Notes: a model not told the origin generated them from the letters alone. 64,000 nt of DNA from Stramonita haemastoma (GCA_030674155.1 CM060335.1:46742233-46806232); one strand, 5' to 3'; shown: positions 31,150 to 45,846, counted from the stretch's first letter. Numbers and translations are program-made.

Positions 31150-32493
31150 TTATGTGCCCATGTCAGTTTGGTTGCATTTCCTCAATAGATCTTCATTGGA
31201 AATCTTTTCTGGCCAAAAGATTTGGAGGATTCTCTGGAGGCAGGTGGTGTGGAAGGATCTAAGTTTGGCAAGATCCGCCTCCATCATCCTCCAACATTCA
31301 GATCCATACAGGAATGTAGACATAACACAGCTCTGGTACAACTTCAGCTTGGTGTAGGTGCTGTGCTGTGGAGATCTCCAGATGTTGTTCATCTCCCTGA
31401 ACATATTCCTGACCTTTCCAAGTCTGCTGTAGATGTCTTCTTTGGTGCCGCCCTCAGGTCTGATGCTGCTGCCCCGATACGTGAATTTTTCCGCCTGGCT
31501 TAAGTCTACTCCATCTACTTTCACAGGGGCTGGTGTTTTTACATTTGACGTCATTGTCTCTGTCCTCTTGTTGCTGATTCATAGCCCCACCTGCCATCCC
31601 AAGGTTTGAAGTCTGCTGGTCTTGTCCTGTATATGCTGGTGTGTGTGGGATAGTAGCACCAGGTCATCTGCAAAGTCTAGGTCATCAAGAGTTGAGAATA
31701 GGTTCCATCTGATCCCTCTTGGAGTGTCTTCTGTTGTCTTCCTCATGACTCAATTAATGACAAGATTGAAGAAACTTGCTGACATTACACATCCTTGTCT
31801 TACACCTGTCTTGACTTCAAAGAGGGTGTCACTACTGCCTACTGAGCATCTGAAGTTATAGAAGCTCTTAATCAGGTTTACCAGCTTGGATGGAATGCCA
31901 TAGTGTCGTAAGATGTTCCAAAGACTGTCCCTGTGAATGCTGTCAAAGGCCTTTTCAAAATCAACAAAATTCACATATGGTTGCCTTTGCCACTCGGTGC
32001 ACTGTTCAATGATGGTACGTAGTGTTTAGATCTGATCAGTACAACTTTGTTTTCTGAACCCTGCTTGTTCTTTTCTCAATGTCTTGTCTACAGCATCTGA
32101 CATTCTTCTGATGATGACCTTGGCCAGTATCTTACTTGGCACTGACAGAAGAGTGATTCCCCTCCAGTTGTTGGAGTCATTCAGGACTCCTCTCTTGGTG
32201 ATCTTGACAATTACTTCTTTGGTCCAGTCATCAGGTACTTTTTCTCCCTCCCATATGGCTGTGAACAGTGGCTGAAGAACTGTCGCTGCCAGCTCAGAAT
32301 CAGCCTTGAACAGTTCTGCATCAAGGTTGTCCAGGCCTGGTGACTTGCCATTTTTGAGTGTCTTGATCGCAGCCACTATTTCTTCTTTGGACGGAGGGTC
32401 AGTGTCAATGTCTAGGTCTTCTGCAGCTTCTTGAATGTCCATTGTCTCTTCAGGAGATGGTTGATGAGAGCTTCCCGGAAGTGTTTGGTACAT
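31150..32493 (-). pseudogene. LINE B reverse transcriptase and C-terminal region
   Basis: Segments in order on the - strand: 'LKNGKSPGLDNLDAELFK' (about 32310-32365), 'NNWRGITLLSVPSKILAK' (about 32125-32180), 'EQAGFRKQSCTDQI' up to a stop near 32027, 'YVNFVDFEKAFDSIHRDS' (about 31925-31978), 'GVRQGCVMS' (about 31780-31806), the catalytic 'FADD' (about 31665-31676), and 'FTYRGSSIRPEGG' to 'KISNEDLL' (31150-31480). The active-site FADD is intact. Stops at about 32027, 31750 and 31580 interrupt the frame. Confidence 0.88.
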
Positions 32494-33009
32494 CTATTTT
32501 CTTGTTCTTTCTCAGTTGTCAGTAGTTTTCTCCTGTGCTCCCCTTGAACTTGCCACACACTTGCTTTGTGATCCTGAAGACTCTTCCCTACTCCCCTTTT
32601 GCTGCCGCTTCCTCCACTTCAGCTGCAAGTTGGTCCATGGCATCTCTCTTATTGCGGTGTGCAAGTCTCTTCACTTTCTTGTTAGCCTCTCTTTACATCT
32701 CTTCTTGTCTCTCTTGCAGTTGTGGGGATTTTGTCTGCAGCATTCTTTTCTTGATCTGTCTTCTCTCCTCAATGGCATCTAATGTCTCCTGCTGGATCCA
32801 GTCTTTGTGTGTCTTCTTCTTTCGGTGCCCTAACTTCGACTTGCTCCTCTCGGTGTATAGCATGGCAATATGCTTCCATGTTGAGTCTATGTCCTGTTGA
32901 TCTGTCAGGTCTTGTAAGATCTGGAATCTGTTCCTTAGGTCACAGACAAAGTCAGCCTTTACGGTGTTGTTTCTCAGTCGTTGGGTGTCAAAGCACTCCT
33001 GAGTGGCTG

Positions 33010-33790
33010 ACCTGGCTTAAGTTTTCTTCAACTTTGTCTGGATGGCTGCTGTCATGAGGTGATGGTCACTTCCGACGTCCACACTGCGCATGGTTTTTAT
33101 GTCCAGAAGGGAGTGTCACCATACACCGTTGATCATCAAGTGGTCAATCTGGTTCCTGTTTCTTCCATTTGGCGAGTTCCAGGTCAGCTTGTGGATGTCA
33201 CGGTGCATGAAGAGGGTCCCTCCTATCACCAGGTTGTTCATGGCACAGAACTTCACCAGTCTCTCTCCATTGTCTATCCTGGTCCCCACACCATGCTTCC
33301 CCATGACTCTTTCATAGTCGGTGTTGTCATTTCCGACATTAGCGTTCAGATCCCTCACGATGACTAGGAGGTTGTGCTGTGGGTTTTTTTCTGTCTCTGT
33401 CTGGAGCTGGCTGTAGAAATTGTCTTTATCTTCTTTGCTACTGTCGTTGGTTGGTGCATAGCACTGAATGATGGAGATGTTGATGTGCCTGCCCTTCAAT
33501 CTGGCACTCATAATTCTGTTGTTTACTGGCTTCCATTCTTGCAGGCATTGCTCTACACCTTTCTTGAGGATGATGGCAACTCCCTCATGGTGCATGTTGT
33601 CATCTCTCCCAGAGTAGAGATAGGTTTCTCCAGTGGTGGTTTTTATCCTCCCAGATCCAGTCCATCTGCTCTCACTCACACCTTGGACATGAAGCTTAAA
33701 TTATCTCATTTCTGATGTTACTTGTGCCAGCTTGCCTGTTTCATACATTGTTCTTAAATTCCAATGTCCTAGTCTGATCTTGGTTTTGGT
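33010..33790 (-). pseudogene. LINE B apurinic endonuclease domain
   Basis: On the - strand: an N-terminal 'NLRTMYETGKLAQV' (about 33725-33770), 'SESRWTGSG', 'VAIILKK', 'IQCYAPTND', the metal-binding region (here 'RDLNANVG' in place of GDFNA), and 'NQIDHLMI', followed beyond the open frame by 'VGSDHHL' (about 33055). The last motif holds the catalytic histidine. The frame is open from 33679 to 33116 with a stop on each side. Confidence 0.85.
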
Positions 33791-34309
33791 GGTGTTCAGG
33801 TCCACCCTTATCCTGCTGATAATGTGCTCTCGGCTTTGGCCACCAGCATTCATTCAAGCCTCACTGGGCTCAGGAGGCCCCTCACACATAAAAGTAATAG
33901 TTTTCTCAAGGGTTATTGGCCCTGTACCCAACCCCCAACCTGGAGAGCCAGCCCCCAACCTGGAGGACCAGGCTTTTTTCTGTTGGGATGTGCCTCCCCC
34001 ACATATGACAGGTAGTACCAGTTTAGCATGGATTACTGGTAGCAGGCAAGCCTGACCTGACAAGTGAGACCCTCCTTAGTCACCTTTTACGAAATGCCTG
34101 GCAGGGAACAGCAGTCCTATTCTCAGCTTGCTTAGCAAGCTTCCCAGATACTGCATGGGGGACCATGAGTCCTATCAGTAACTTTATTTCAGCCAAGTTC
34201 TGAGTCACTATTCAGATTGACAAATAAAAAACACCGGCTTTCAGCCTGGAGACAGAACCGTCCAAACAATGTTCACACAGCACAGTGACGCTAAGCCTTC
34301 AGCTAGTAA

Positions 34310-34500
34310 TATTTATTTATTTATTTATTCTTTTATATCGAGGATAACAGAATAAGCAATCATGTGCTTTTTTTCATCTGGTCCCCGTGTGTATGCAGTT
34401 TTGTAAATATTGTCATCTGTTCCCACCGGCACATGGTGGCCTACTCTTACGAAAAGCGGAACAGGATCTAACGTGTGCGCAAGATGTTCTGCGTGCGTTC
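34310..34500 (-). mobile_element. S1 SINE, tail and body, head missing
   Basis: Reverse complement of S1 with an ATTT-rich tail at the left. It stops within the 'acgcagaacatc' part, exactly where the DIRS sequence begins. Confidence 0.88.
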
Positions 34501-34531
34501 AAGCCTAGCCTAGAGGATAACAGAGTGGAGG

Positions 34532-35422
34532 TTGCAAGATGTAGCGCAGAAACTCGATGAAAAATGGGAGAAGAGGTTCGAAAATTTCGGAAATCTCTTG
34601 AGAACGTCTCTCAAAGGTAAAAGAAAATCAAGAGAGACTGATTCGGAGAGTGACGCGAAACGTCACAAAGTTGAATTTGATGACGGTGATATTTTAGTCT
34701 TGCAAGAAGATGAGGAAGAGCTCAAACTCCAAGAATGCAAGAGGGCTCTCATGGAAGGGCAGGATTCCAGTTGCAAAGCCCCCAATGAGTTTGACAGGGG
34801 GAGGCTGTTTGAGGAAATCGAACAAGAGCTATCAGAACAAGAGGTATTTGGTGCCAAAGTAAGCAATGGACTAGCAACTTTAATCTATGGTTGATTCTGC
34901 CGGAAACTAGGTGAGAAGGTTCAGAAAGACAAGTTTGAGGCACACCATTGCCTGGAGAATTGTGACAAACTAGTTACTGTTTTAGTAAACAAAGAAGTCT
35001 GGGTCAAACTTTCGTCAGAACAAAGAAAAGCTGACCTCAAGCTTGTGCACATGCAACAAGCTATAATTAAGGCTAGAACGACCATTGCACGTGTGGCAGA
35101 CCAGAACAAGGCAGCGCAACTGACCACTAGTGCAATTCAAAACTGCACTGATGCTATTGCTTTGCTAGGGAATGCCACACATGAGCTATCAATGTTCCCA
35201 CATCACGCAATGTGCCCTCCGGTCAATACCCATCTGTGCAATGAATTGGTGGAAATAACGGAGAAATTGTTTGGTGACAATCTTGCTGCCTCTCTGAAAA
35301 ATATCAATGAAATGGATAAAATAGGCTACAGGGTCCTGTTAGGAGGAAGGAAGGGAAATGACTCCAAATTTGGTCGCTTTCAGTACGACAGCAATGGGGG
35401 GAACAAAAAGGGGTCTTTTTAA
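34532..35422 (+). pseudogene. DIRS gag-like ORF1 with one in-frame stop
   Basis: One frame from about 34532 to 35422, broken only by TGA at 34892-34894. The N-terminal part is acidic/coiled ('EDEEELKLQECKRALM'). The middle has 'VLVNKEVWVKLSSEQRKADL' (about 34981-35040), which matches the conserved 'VN-eiW-kL' segment of DIRS ORF1 proteins. The C-terminus is Gly/Lys-rich. It probably binds the element RNA. No convincing ATG start is seen; the left end may be lost. Confidence 0.8.
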
Positions 35423-35569
35423 GGGACACAGTCAAAGAAACATTTCCCAGTCAGATGTGGGGGCTATCAGAACCCCAGAAAGTCCTACGGCCAGTGCTTC
35501 AACAACTCCTCCAAAGGGCACAGCCAGAGGAACAGTTTCCCTCAGGCTCAGTAACTGAGGTAAAGTAAA

Positions 35570-35862
35570 TTTGATGCACAGATATCAAACATTGTACATG
35601 TGCTGGAAGAAGAGTCAGAACAATTTGAAGCAGGCAGATTAGCTAAATTTACAGCTGAATGGGCCTCGTTGATATCAGATAGTGAAATCTTGAAAATGGT
35701 GACAGGTGCTGAACTTGCGACTGACTGTAAAATTGAGGAGTTAGGTATTCTATCAAATTCATGTTTGCATTCATCAAGAATGAATGCAGCTGAGGCTGCT
35801 GTTATTGATGAACAAATAAACAAATTGATCAGAAAAAAAGGTAATCACACCATGTGAACACA
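35570..35862 (+). pseudogene. DIRS RT ORF, N-terminal part, before the LTR insertion
   Basis: Contains 'AGRLAKFTAEWASLISDSEI' (about 35624-35683), the usual N-terminal segment of DIRS polymerases, and reads up to the insertion point of the solo LTR. A one-base shift near 35838 precedes the insertion. Confidence 0.8.
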
Positions 35863-37531
35863 TGTAGAGGGTCCTACACGGGAATTATCTAAGGCGCCAC
35901 TCTAATTCCGTTCCGCCTAATTCGGTACTGGAAATTTAGAGTCCTAGACTAATTCCTGGTTTCTTCAGTAACCCTAAAGAAGAGTAGGGCTCAGCTACTT
36001 ATGGGCCGGGGAGTGATAAAGGGGGAATAGAAAAGAGGATAGTAGAAAAATAGAGGAAAAGAGATATAGAAGAGGTAGGAAAGTAGGTGAAGTGAAACTA
36101 ATTAACCTCAACTCACTCAGCAGCCACACTGAATACACTGAACGTGACAAATAACACCATTCATTCAATGCGACTCCAGACCGAGCGAAGTGGGTTTACA
36201 ACATATATTCCACAACACAACCTACAACACTACCACATTACACAAAACACCAATGACTAATTGTACAAGTACAATTAAAAAACACAAAATATATATTCTG
36301 TTCAGTTAAATACCAAAAATAGAACAAGATCAGTGATCATTCTCAGCTCAAGACCATTAATAAAAACAACAAGGGTAAGAGTGGAGATTTAACGATGGGG
36401 CAAAGCAGGTGTGACAGGGGAAAAAACGATGTTCCTGTAATCAAAAGAACATACAATGTAAAAAACATCACCTCTAAAATTATTACATAATTTTAGTAGT
36501 TAGTTTTACACATGTTTCATTTACTTTAGGACAGATGATGGTCCATCCTATGAAACTGTGCAAGCATCCCAACATGTCTCATTTACTTTAGGACAGATGA
36601 TGGTCCATCCTATAAAACTGTGCAAACATCCCAACATATCTCATTTACTTTAGGACAGATGATGGTCCATCCTAAAAACTATACCAACATTATTAAGAAG
36701 GACTAATTTATTTTAAATAAATGTCCACAATGACATTCCAATGCCATTAAAATTACTAAGTGATTTATCACAAATAAATCACAATTCTAATAATAAAATC
36801 ATTACTACATAATTTTAATAACTTGTCTCACAACATGTCTCATTACTCTAGGACAGAGGATGGTCCATCCTATGAAACTGTGCCAACATTAATAAAAGGG
36901 ACTAATTTATTTTAAATAAATGTCCACAATGACATTCCAATGCCATTACACCTGTTTTAAAATTACTAAATAATTTATTACAAATAAATCAGAATTCTTA
37001 ATTCTTAATAATCAAGTAGGCCTTCACACCCATATATTTGTAGTGTAAAGCCACACTAGAATATTTCCAGCATTTTAATAATAGCTGAACAATATTCTAC
37101 CAAAAATTAAGTTTACAACAAAAACCATGACGGGACCCACGCCTTTGTTCGAAGCGATCACTTACGAGGTTACGACCACTGTTAATTCACAGGTTGAAAG
37201 CCTGTGAAATTAAATCAAACATATAGTTTTCCTGAACCTTCCACAACTAATCTGAATTAAGCTAAAATTGGCTTAAACAGATTGTATGACCAAAAACAAA
37301 ATTAACAAAATAAACCAACCTTAATGGGGAACATCTAGACTCAGCGAGAAGCAAGTCTCTGTCACGCGTCTTTCCCTCACTAGCCCCAGGCAGGAAGTGA
37401 GATTTAAAAAACAGAAGTATCCCGATAGGCACTCTTTTTTAAGGGGCGATCACTCAACTCTACAAGGGAGTTACTGCACCTAACCCTTAGTAACGCCAAA
37501 CACAAAAATACGTTTTGTTAGGGGGGTTACA
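35863..37531 (-). mobile_element. Solo LTR inserted in the DIRS RT gene
   Basis: 1669 bp, starts TGTAGAGGG, ends GTTACA, same family as 24163-25940 but diverged. CACA on both sides (35859-35862, 37532-37535) is a likely target duplication. It is a product of LTR-LTR recombination or of sequence loss between two LTRs. Confidence 0.92.
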
Positions 37532-37535
37532 CACA

Positions 37536-38125
37536 CTCAAGGTGAAGTGTTGTCACCAATCTTCACTCGGCAGAAAAATGATGGATCACACAGAATGATC
37601 TTGAACTTAAAAAGTCTTAATGAAGAAGTCACCTATCACCATTTTAAGATGGACACTTTGGCCACAGCCTTGGCTTTGGTAAGCAAAAACTGTTTTGTGG
37701 CCTTGATGGACTTGAAAGATGCTTACTACTCAGTGCCAATACACGGGAACACCAAAAGCTGTTGAGGTTTAAATGGAAAGGATGTATTTATGAATTTAAT
37801 GCACTTCCAAATGGATTAGCACTGGTACCACGGTTGTTCACAAAACTCATGAAGTCAGTTTTTGCTACCTTAAGACAGAAAGGGCATACCTCCACAGTTT
37901 TCTTGGATGATTCCTTGCTTATTGGCACAACAAAGGCACAGTGCTAGGATAATGTCAGGGAGACACTGGACACATTATGTAAATTGGGGTTCATTGTACA
38001 TCCAACAAAGTCGATTTTTCAGCCCACTACTAAGATTCAATATCTAGGAGTCATCATTGACTCAGTCTCAATGACTGTCACTTTGACCCCAAAAAGGAAA
38101 GAAAATATGATCCTAAGCTGAAGGG
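37536..38125 (+). pseudogene. DIRS reverse transcriptase, palm region
   Basis: 'GSHRMILNLKSLN' (about 37583-37621), 'DLKDAYYSVPI' (motif A, about 37709-37741), 'LPNGLALVPRLFTK' (motif B', about 37804-37845) and the active-site box as FLDD (about 37900-37911). A frameshift lies near 37760 and a stop at 37945-37947. The following 'YLGVIIDS' (about 38040-38064) leads towards RNase H. Confidence 0.88.
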
Positions 38126-38128
38126 AGA

Positions 38129-38569
38129 TTGATTAAATTACTCAATATTTCAATTAGAAAACTAGCCAAAATTATTTATCTGATTGTGTTCAGTTTCCCT
38201 GCGGTAAAACTTGGACCTCTACATTACAGAAAGTTAGAGAAAGATAACCACATTAACTACTTAGAATTAAAAGCTGCATTTTTTGCCCTGAAATCCTTCC
38301 AGGCACAGCTTCAAGGAGAACATGTTAGACTTATGCTGGATAATACCACATCCATTGCATGCCTAAATCAAATGGGTACTTCTCATTCTGATTCTTGTAA
38401 TGAGCTAACACATACTATCTGGTCATGGTGTATTGAACACAACATAATTGTCAGTGCAGCTCACACCCCTGGCTTGGAAAATGTTGTGGCTGATGGAGAA
38501 TCCAGAAAGGTTAATCCAGATGTGGAATTGATGTTGAACAATGATCTTCTGCAGGCTGCTCTTAGCTAA
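38129..38569 (+). pseudogene. DIRS RNase H domain
   Basis: The open frame carries 'INYLELKAAFFALKSF' (catalytic E), 'LMLDNTTSIACLNQMGTS' (catalytic D) and 'AAHTPGLENVVADGESR' (final acidic/His region). These three blocks are the signature of the DIRS-type RNase H, which removes RNA from the RNA:DNA hybrid. Confidence 0.9.
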
Positions 38570-38574
38570 ATGCA

Positions 38575-38880
38575 GTACCTGACATAGATTTGTTTGCTTC
38601 CAGATTGAATGCACAGTTGAAAAGGTTTGTATCTTTCAGGCCAGACCTGGCTTCAGAAGTGATTGATGCTTTCAATTTTTCATGGAAAGACATGCATTTC
38701 TATGCTTTTCCCCCATTCAGTGTCATCACCCGATTCCTTCAGAAGGTGCAGAGAGACCGGAGCTTGGGTGTCCTGGTGGTTCCAGACTGGCCAACCCAAT
38801 ACTCCTACTGTTGTTGACAGTAGAGCCTGTACCTTCCAAGCCAACCAGAAGCAGTCCGTCGCCTGGTCCAGCTAAAAGGG
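38575..38880 (+). pseudogene. DIRS methyltransferase-like region
   Basis: Short frames with 'DLFASRLN', 'DAFNFSW' and 'FYAFPPFSVITRFLQKV' (about 38695-38745), ending 'VVPDWPTQ'. This block follows RNase H in DIRS elements and corresponds to their DAM/methyltransferase-like domain. The frame shifts after 38817. Confidence 0.78.
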
Positions 38881-38958
38881 GCTTCACCTGCTAGTCTGCA
38901 AGATCTGAGGTGCCATCTAACTAGCTCAGGGATAAGTAGTGGGGCAGCAGATCTAGTC

Positions 38959-39866
38959 ATGAACTCATGGAGACAATCTACCCAGAAAGCATATCACTCC
39001 TACATTAAGAAATGGAAACAATTTCCAGATAGCAAGGGTATTACAAACCCATCTTATATTGATGTAATAAATTTTTTTTTATCAGATTTGTACTCTTCTG
39101 GAGCTAGTCACAGTACTGTGAATTTAGCCCACAGTGCAGGCTCAGTTTATTTGCACAGACCAGGTACTGAAGCAGTGGGTGGTCACCCACTAGTGTGTCG
39201 TTTAGTGAAAGGGGTATTTGAAAATAGACTGTCTATCCCTAAATATCAGGAAACCTGGGATGTAGACACTGTCCTACAGTATTTAGCTGGTTGGCCTACT
39301 GTAGAAGAGTTGTCACTTAAACAGTTGTCTCTCAAACTGATTATGTTGTTAGCTCTTGTTTCAGGTCAGAGAGGTCAAACAATCCATGTATTAAAATGTG
39401 ATGATGTAAAGATGAAAGAGGATAAATGTATATTTGTGTTCAGTGCTGTGTTAAAGCAAACCAAACCAGGGTCGCATGTACAACCCTTAGAACTACAGTC
39501 TTTTGAAAATAGAAACTTGTGTATAGTTGCCCACCTGAAACAATATTTGAAGGTAACAGAGCCTTTGAGGAAAGGAAAGCAACTCTTATTTCATTTGTAA
39601 AACCCCAAAGCGAGGTTTCAAGAGACACTATATCCAGATAAATTAAAACTGTGTAACGGTTAGCAGGGGTGGATATCAACCAGTTTTACGCTTACAGCAC
39701 CAGAGCAGCAAGCACATCGGCAGCATTCAACAGAGATGTGCCTATTGACTGTACAATAAGAGCAGCTGGATCATGATCCCAGAACACCTTTGTGAAATTC
39801 TACTGCAAACCCGTTGTGAAGAAGACCTTGGGACAGTCAGTGCTGGACAATTTTGTAAATAAGCAG
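38959..39866 (+). pseudogene. DIRS tyrosine recombinase
   Basis: The open frame 38959-39600 covers the core-binding domain ('STQKAYHSYIKKWKQF' start) and the first catalytic block with the arginine in 'SGQRGQTIH' (about 39361-39387). After a frameshift near 39590 and two stops, the second block is still visible as 'YSTRAASTSAA' (about 39694-39726), where relatives have H-S-x-R, followed by the nucleophile tyrosine region 'FVKFYCKP' (about 39790-39813). The replacement of that histidine by tyrosine and the stops make it inactive. In active elements it joins the circular DNA copy to the genome. Confidence 0.86.
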
Positions 39867-40146
39867 TAAAACATGACATTGGTTAAACAGGATCCAGAGA
39901 AGGTAGGTGGAAGTGTTTGCTGTGATTTGATTTTAGCTGGACCCAGTGGAGGAAATGAACTTATTGAATGTCATTTATCAGTAGTTTGAACTTATCTTGT
40001 GGTTACTTTGTGTTGTTGGCTATTAACATAGACCATTGGTGGTTATCAGCGAGTGATTTTAATCATTGAGAGGACTGTTTCAGCTCTCATGACCTCTAAC
40101 TCTGAAGTCTCACGTGATTGTGAATGACTCATAGCTAGACGATGAA

Positions 40147-40438
40147 TAATTTATAAATTTAACGAGACTTACCTGTAAGTTGAGGTTAAATTAGGATTAT
40201 TTGGAGTCTAGGGATGGGGAATGAGCAATTAGGTGCCCACCCATCTCGGCTCTTAATGATATTTCTTTATCCACCCAGGTATTGTCAGTCAAATTTATAT
40301 TAGAGGTCATTCTGTCTAAATACCTGCAAGATGCACGCGCATCGCATCGCTTACGTAATTGCTCATTCCCCATCCCTAGACTCCCAAATAATTGTAATTT
40401 AACCTCAACTTACAGGTAAGTCTCGTTAATTTATAAAT
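40147..40438. repeat. Inverted repeat, about 83-bp arms, 126-bp spacer
   Basis: Left arm 40147-40230 and right arm 40357-40438 are nearly perfect reverse complements ('aacgagacttacctgtaag', 'ttgaggttaaatta', 'gtctagggatggggaatgag'). It lies 280 bp after the DIRS recombinase. It may be the DIRS internal complementary region plus right terminal repeat, or an unrelated foldback element. Confidence 0.93.
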
Positions 40439-40440
40439 CA

Positions 40441-41009
40441 TAAGGGCATTAAAATATAACTGAATGAGGCTGCAGTCAAAAAAGTCACAGGGGAGTAAGA
40501 AATGCATGTTTTATAGCAGTTACCCCAAAAAATGTTTTGAAAGGGAAAAGTACAGTTACAGTGAGTCTCCACATGATAATATGATTTCCATATATAGATT
40601 CACTTGTATCAACCAGTCGGTACCATTGAGACAGGACGAGTGGATGGCATTTAACACGAAAATCGTCTGTCTAAACAATGTAACATGACTACGGTAGGGA
40701 TGCGTTTTACTTTATAATGGATCGTTCATATTTTCTGAGCTTTGGAAGAATGTTCTACCTCATGAATATATGTGTTCACATTTTGTAGTTGTTTTTTCTT
40801 CTGTCAAAAACGACCTTGTCAAAATTGGGCAAATTTACAGTCAAGAGTAAACTTGCATGACATTCATGAAAAGGTTGACTACATCTTTATTTCTGTCAGA
40901 TGCAGTGTTGTCAATGTTTTTATTAATGCAAGTTAGAAACGTTACAGTGATTTTGTTTACTGAAATCCTCCATGCCCCAAGATGGGTCAAAGGCAAATTC
41001 AATCTTGAA

Positions 41010-41012
<3 letters not shown>
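40441..41012. other. Intron sequence, nothing recognised
   Basis: No protein similarity or repeat seen. Confidence 0.55.
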
Positions 41013-41066
<54 letters not shown>

Positions 41067-41123
41067 GTGTGTTGTGTGTGTGTGTGTGTGTGTGTGTGTT
41101 GTGTGTGTGTGTGTGTGTGTGTG

Positions 41124-41189
<66 letters not shown>
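41013..41189 (+). repeat. (TG)n microsatellite, interrupted
   Basis: About 177 bp of TG with four or five single-base interruptions (GTTGTG). Confidence 0.97.
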
Positions 41190-41192
<3 letters not shown>

Positions 41193-41338
41193 TAATCATT
41201 CTAAGTAAGACTATGCGTAGCCCAGTCCAAACCGACTGAACACAATGTGACGCTGGCAGCAACCCATACTAGAGTGTAGATGTACAGGAAGAGAGCAGTG
41301 CAAAGCCAAATCAAGGGGTTGTCACGGCTTCTTATCCT

Positions 41339-41508
<170 letters not shown>

Positions 41509-41589
41509 GATCAGACTTAAATGGCACTTGTAGCAATTCGAATGAATGCAAAAGTTTGACAGAATGCGACACCAGATATTCCAAATGCA
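41509..41589 (+). CDS. Exon c: Cys-rich EB/EGF-like module
   Basis: A 27-codon exon bounded by 'gtgtgcag' and 'TGC A|gtatgt', phase 1 at both ends. It encodes four cysteines with spacing C-x5-C-x5-C-x6-C ('GTCSNSNECKSLTECDTRY'), the last cysteine directly at the donor. This is the same module as exons b, d and g. The acceptor has no pyrimidine tract; pure TG repeat precedes it. The upstream intron (from exon b) is about 34 kb and holds most of the mobile elements of the window. Confidence 0.72.
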
Positions 41590-41659
41590 GTATGTATATA
41601 ATTTCTATTGTCAGTATCATTACTATTCTTAGTATTAGTGCTAGAAGTATTATATTATT

Positions 41660-41670
41660 GTTGTTGTTAT

Positions 41671-41727
<57 letters not shown>

Positions 41728-41780
41728 CACTACCACCACCACCACCACCACTACTACTACTACTACTACTGCTACTACTG

Positions 41781-41840
<60 letters not shown>

Positions 41841-41870
41841 TTACTACTTCTTCTACTTCTACAACTACTA
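41660..41870 (+). repeat. (CTA)n/(CTG/CCA) trinucleotide tract
   Basis: Long ACT-type trinucleotide repeat with a CCA island. On the - strand it is a TAG repeat and could be the tail of LINE family A copy 2. Confidence 0.95.
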
Positions 41871-41977
41871 CATTGTCACTGCTATTAATTCTTAAGATGT
41901 CATTGTGTTCCAGCGCATGCCATTGATTTGTGGCTACGTAGTTACACTTGCACACACCCAGACACCCAGATACCCAG

Positions 41978-44665
<2,688 letters not shown>

Positions 44666-45065
44666 AATCAGGTAAAAAGAAAAAAAATACTCATGAATAA
44701 AAAGAGAGAACAAGAGCAAAATTCGAAAAGACAGGAAAAAAATAGCTTGAACAATGGCATGCAAATGTCAATGAACACAACTAGAAAGAAAAATCGAGAG
44801 AACACTTCAAATAGATCAGATCAGTCAAACAAAATACGTTTCAAGCCAAAAATCAATGTTTTAATACCTCAGGTGGAACTGCCCAAAATGAGCCAGAAGA
44901 CATTCTAAACAGATGGCATGAATACAGCAAAACATTATTCGACGGCCAAGAAGAAAAGACACCTAAAAGTGATAGAGATTTTAATTTCAACACTATCAGC
45001 TCTGAGTCAGTCAGGGCCAGAACCCCTGGTTAGTGAGGTAGAGACAGCCACTAAAGAGCTTGAGA
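44666..45065. other. A-rich sequence, nothing recognised
   Basis: Contains a Lys/Asn-rich short frame (44693-44908), which looks like compositional bias rather than a gene; it could be the 5' part of the LINE that follows. Confidence 0.45.
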
Positions 45066-45350
45066 TTTACCAGGTCTCCATAGCATGTCAGGAGAAACAG
45101 GTCTCCATAGCATGCCAGGAGAAACAGGTCTCCATAGCAAGCCAGGAGAAACAGGTCTCTATAACATACCAGGAGAAACAGGTCTCCATAGCATGCCAGG
45201 AGAAACAGGTCTCTATAACATACCAGGAGAAACAGGTCTCTATAACATACCAGGAGAAATAGGTCTCCATAGCATGCCAGGAGAAACAGGGCTCCATAAC
45301 AGGGCTCCATAACATACCAGGAGAAACATGTCTCCATAGCATTCCAGGAG
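45066..45350 (+). repeat. Minisatellite, 27-bp unit, about 10 copies
   Basis: The unit is 'caggtctccatagcatgcc' plus 'aggagaaa'. As the period is a multiple of three it stays open in all frames, giving a QVSIACQEK repeat in one of them; there is no sign that it is translated. Confidence 0.95.
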
Positions 45351-45846
45351 AACTGCTGAAGCAGCCAGGAGAAGTTGGGCTAAGAGCCACGCTGCCTATG
45401 AACACTGTAAAATCTGATGTAATAGTCATCCAGACTAAAAAGACTTTCAATAACTACAGAACAATAGCTCTCATTATTCACGCAAGGAAGCTCTTGCTGA
45501 TTATAGACTTAAATAAGATAAAACACAAAGGATTGTTTGAACTATCACACTGTTAGGCAATTTACAGAACAAACAGAGGAACAATGGACATGCTATTCAT
45601 GTTTCAAAACATCCTTGAAAAGGTGAAAACTACGAATGAAGAACTTGTTATTACCTTCATAGACTTCAGAAACGCCTTTAACAGTTTATTTCACTATCAT
45701 TTTTTAGCACAATGTTCAAAATGAGCTTTTTAATACACATCATCCCACTGGTCTTCTCACTTTATGAAGACGAAGAGAGCACTATCTGATGGTGTAAACA
45801 AAAATGTGAATTGTTCAACATCTCAAAAGGATTTAGACAAAGATGG

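Larger units (their letters stand above)
30985..34140 (-). mobile_element. APE-type LINE B, nearly full length
   Basis: Read on the - strand: 5' region with a short proline-rich direct repeat (about 33925-33975), endonuclease (33790 to about 33010), linker, RT, and C-terminal region ending near 31150, then a 3' UTR to about 30985. Only a handful of stops and frameshifts are seen, so it is a younger copy than C to G. The clade was not settled; the C-terminal 'GSECWRM' and 'ILQIFWPEKISN' stretch is of the type often labelled 'craniofacial development protein 2-like' or endonuclease-RT in animal genomes. Confidence 0.88.
34510..40440 (+). mobile_element. DIRS-type retroelement, broken, with nested solo LTR
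   Basis: Gag-like frame, RT, RNase H, methyltransferase-like region and tyrosine recombinase follow each other on one strand, the order of DIRS elements, which integrate by a recombinase instead of an integrase. Removal of the solo LTR at 35863-37531 (with one CACA) restores continuous RT reading. Stops and frameshifts elsewhere show it is dead. An inverted repeat (40147-40438) at its right end may be its terminal/internal complementary region. The left terminal repeat is not seen; a SINE abuts the left end. Confidence 0.88.

Noticed and set aside
45066..45350. QVSIACQEK protein repeat
   Set aside because: A 27-bp minisatellite is in frame by arithmetic; it is open on both strands and has no start context.
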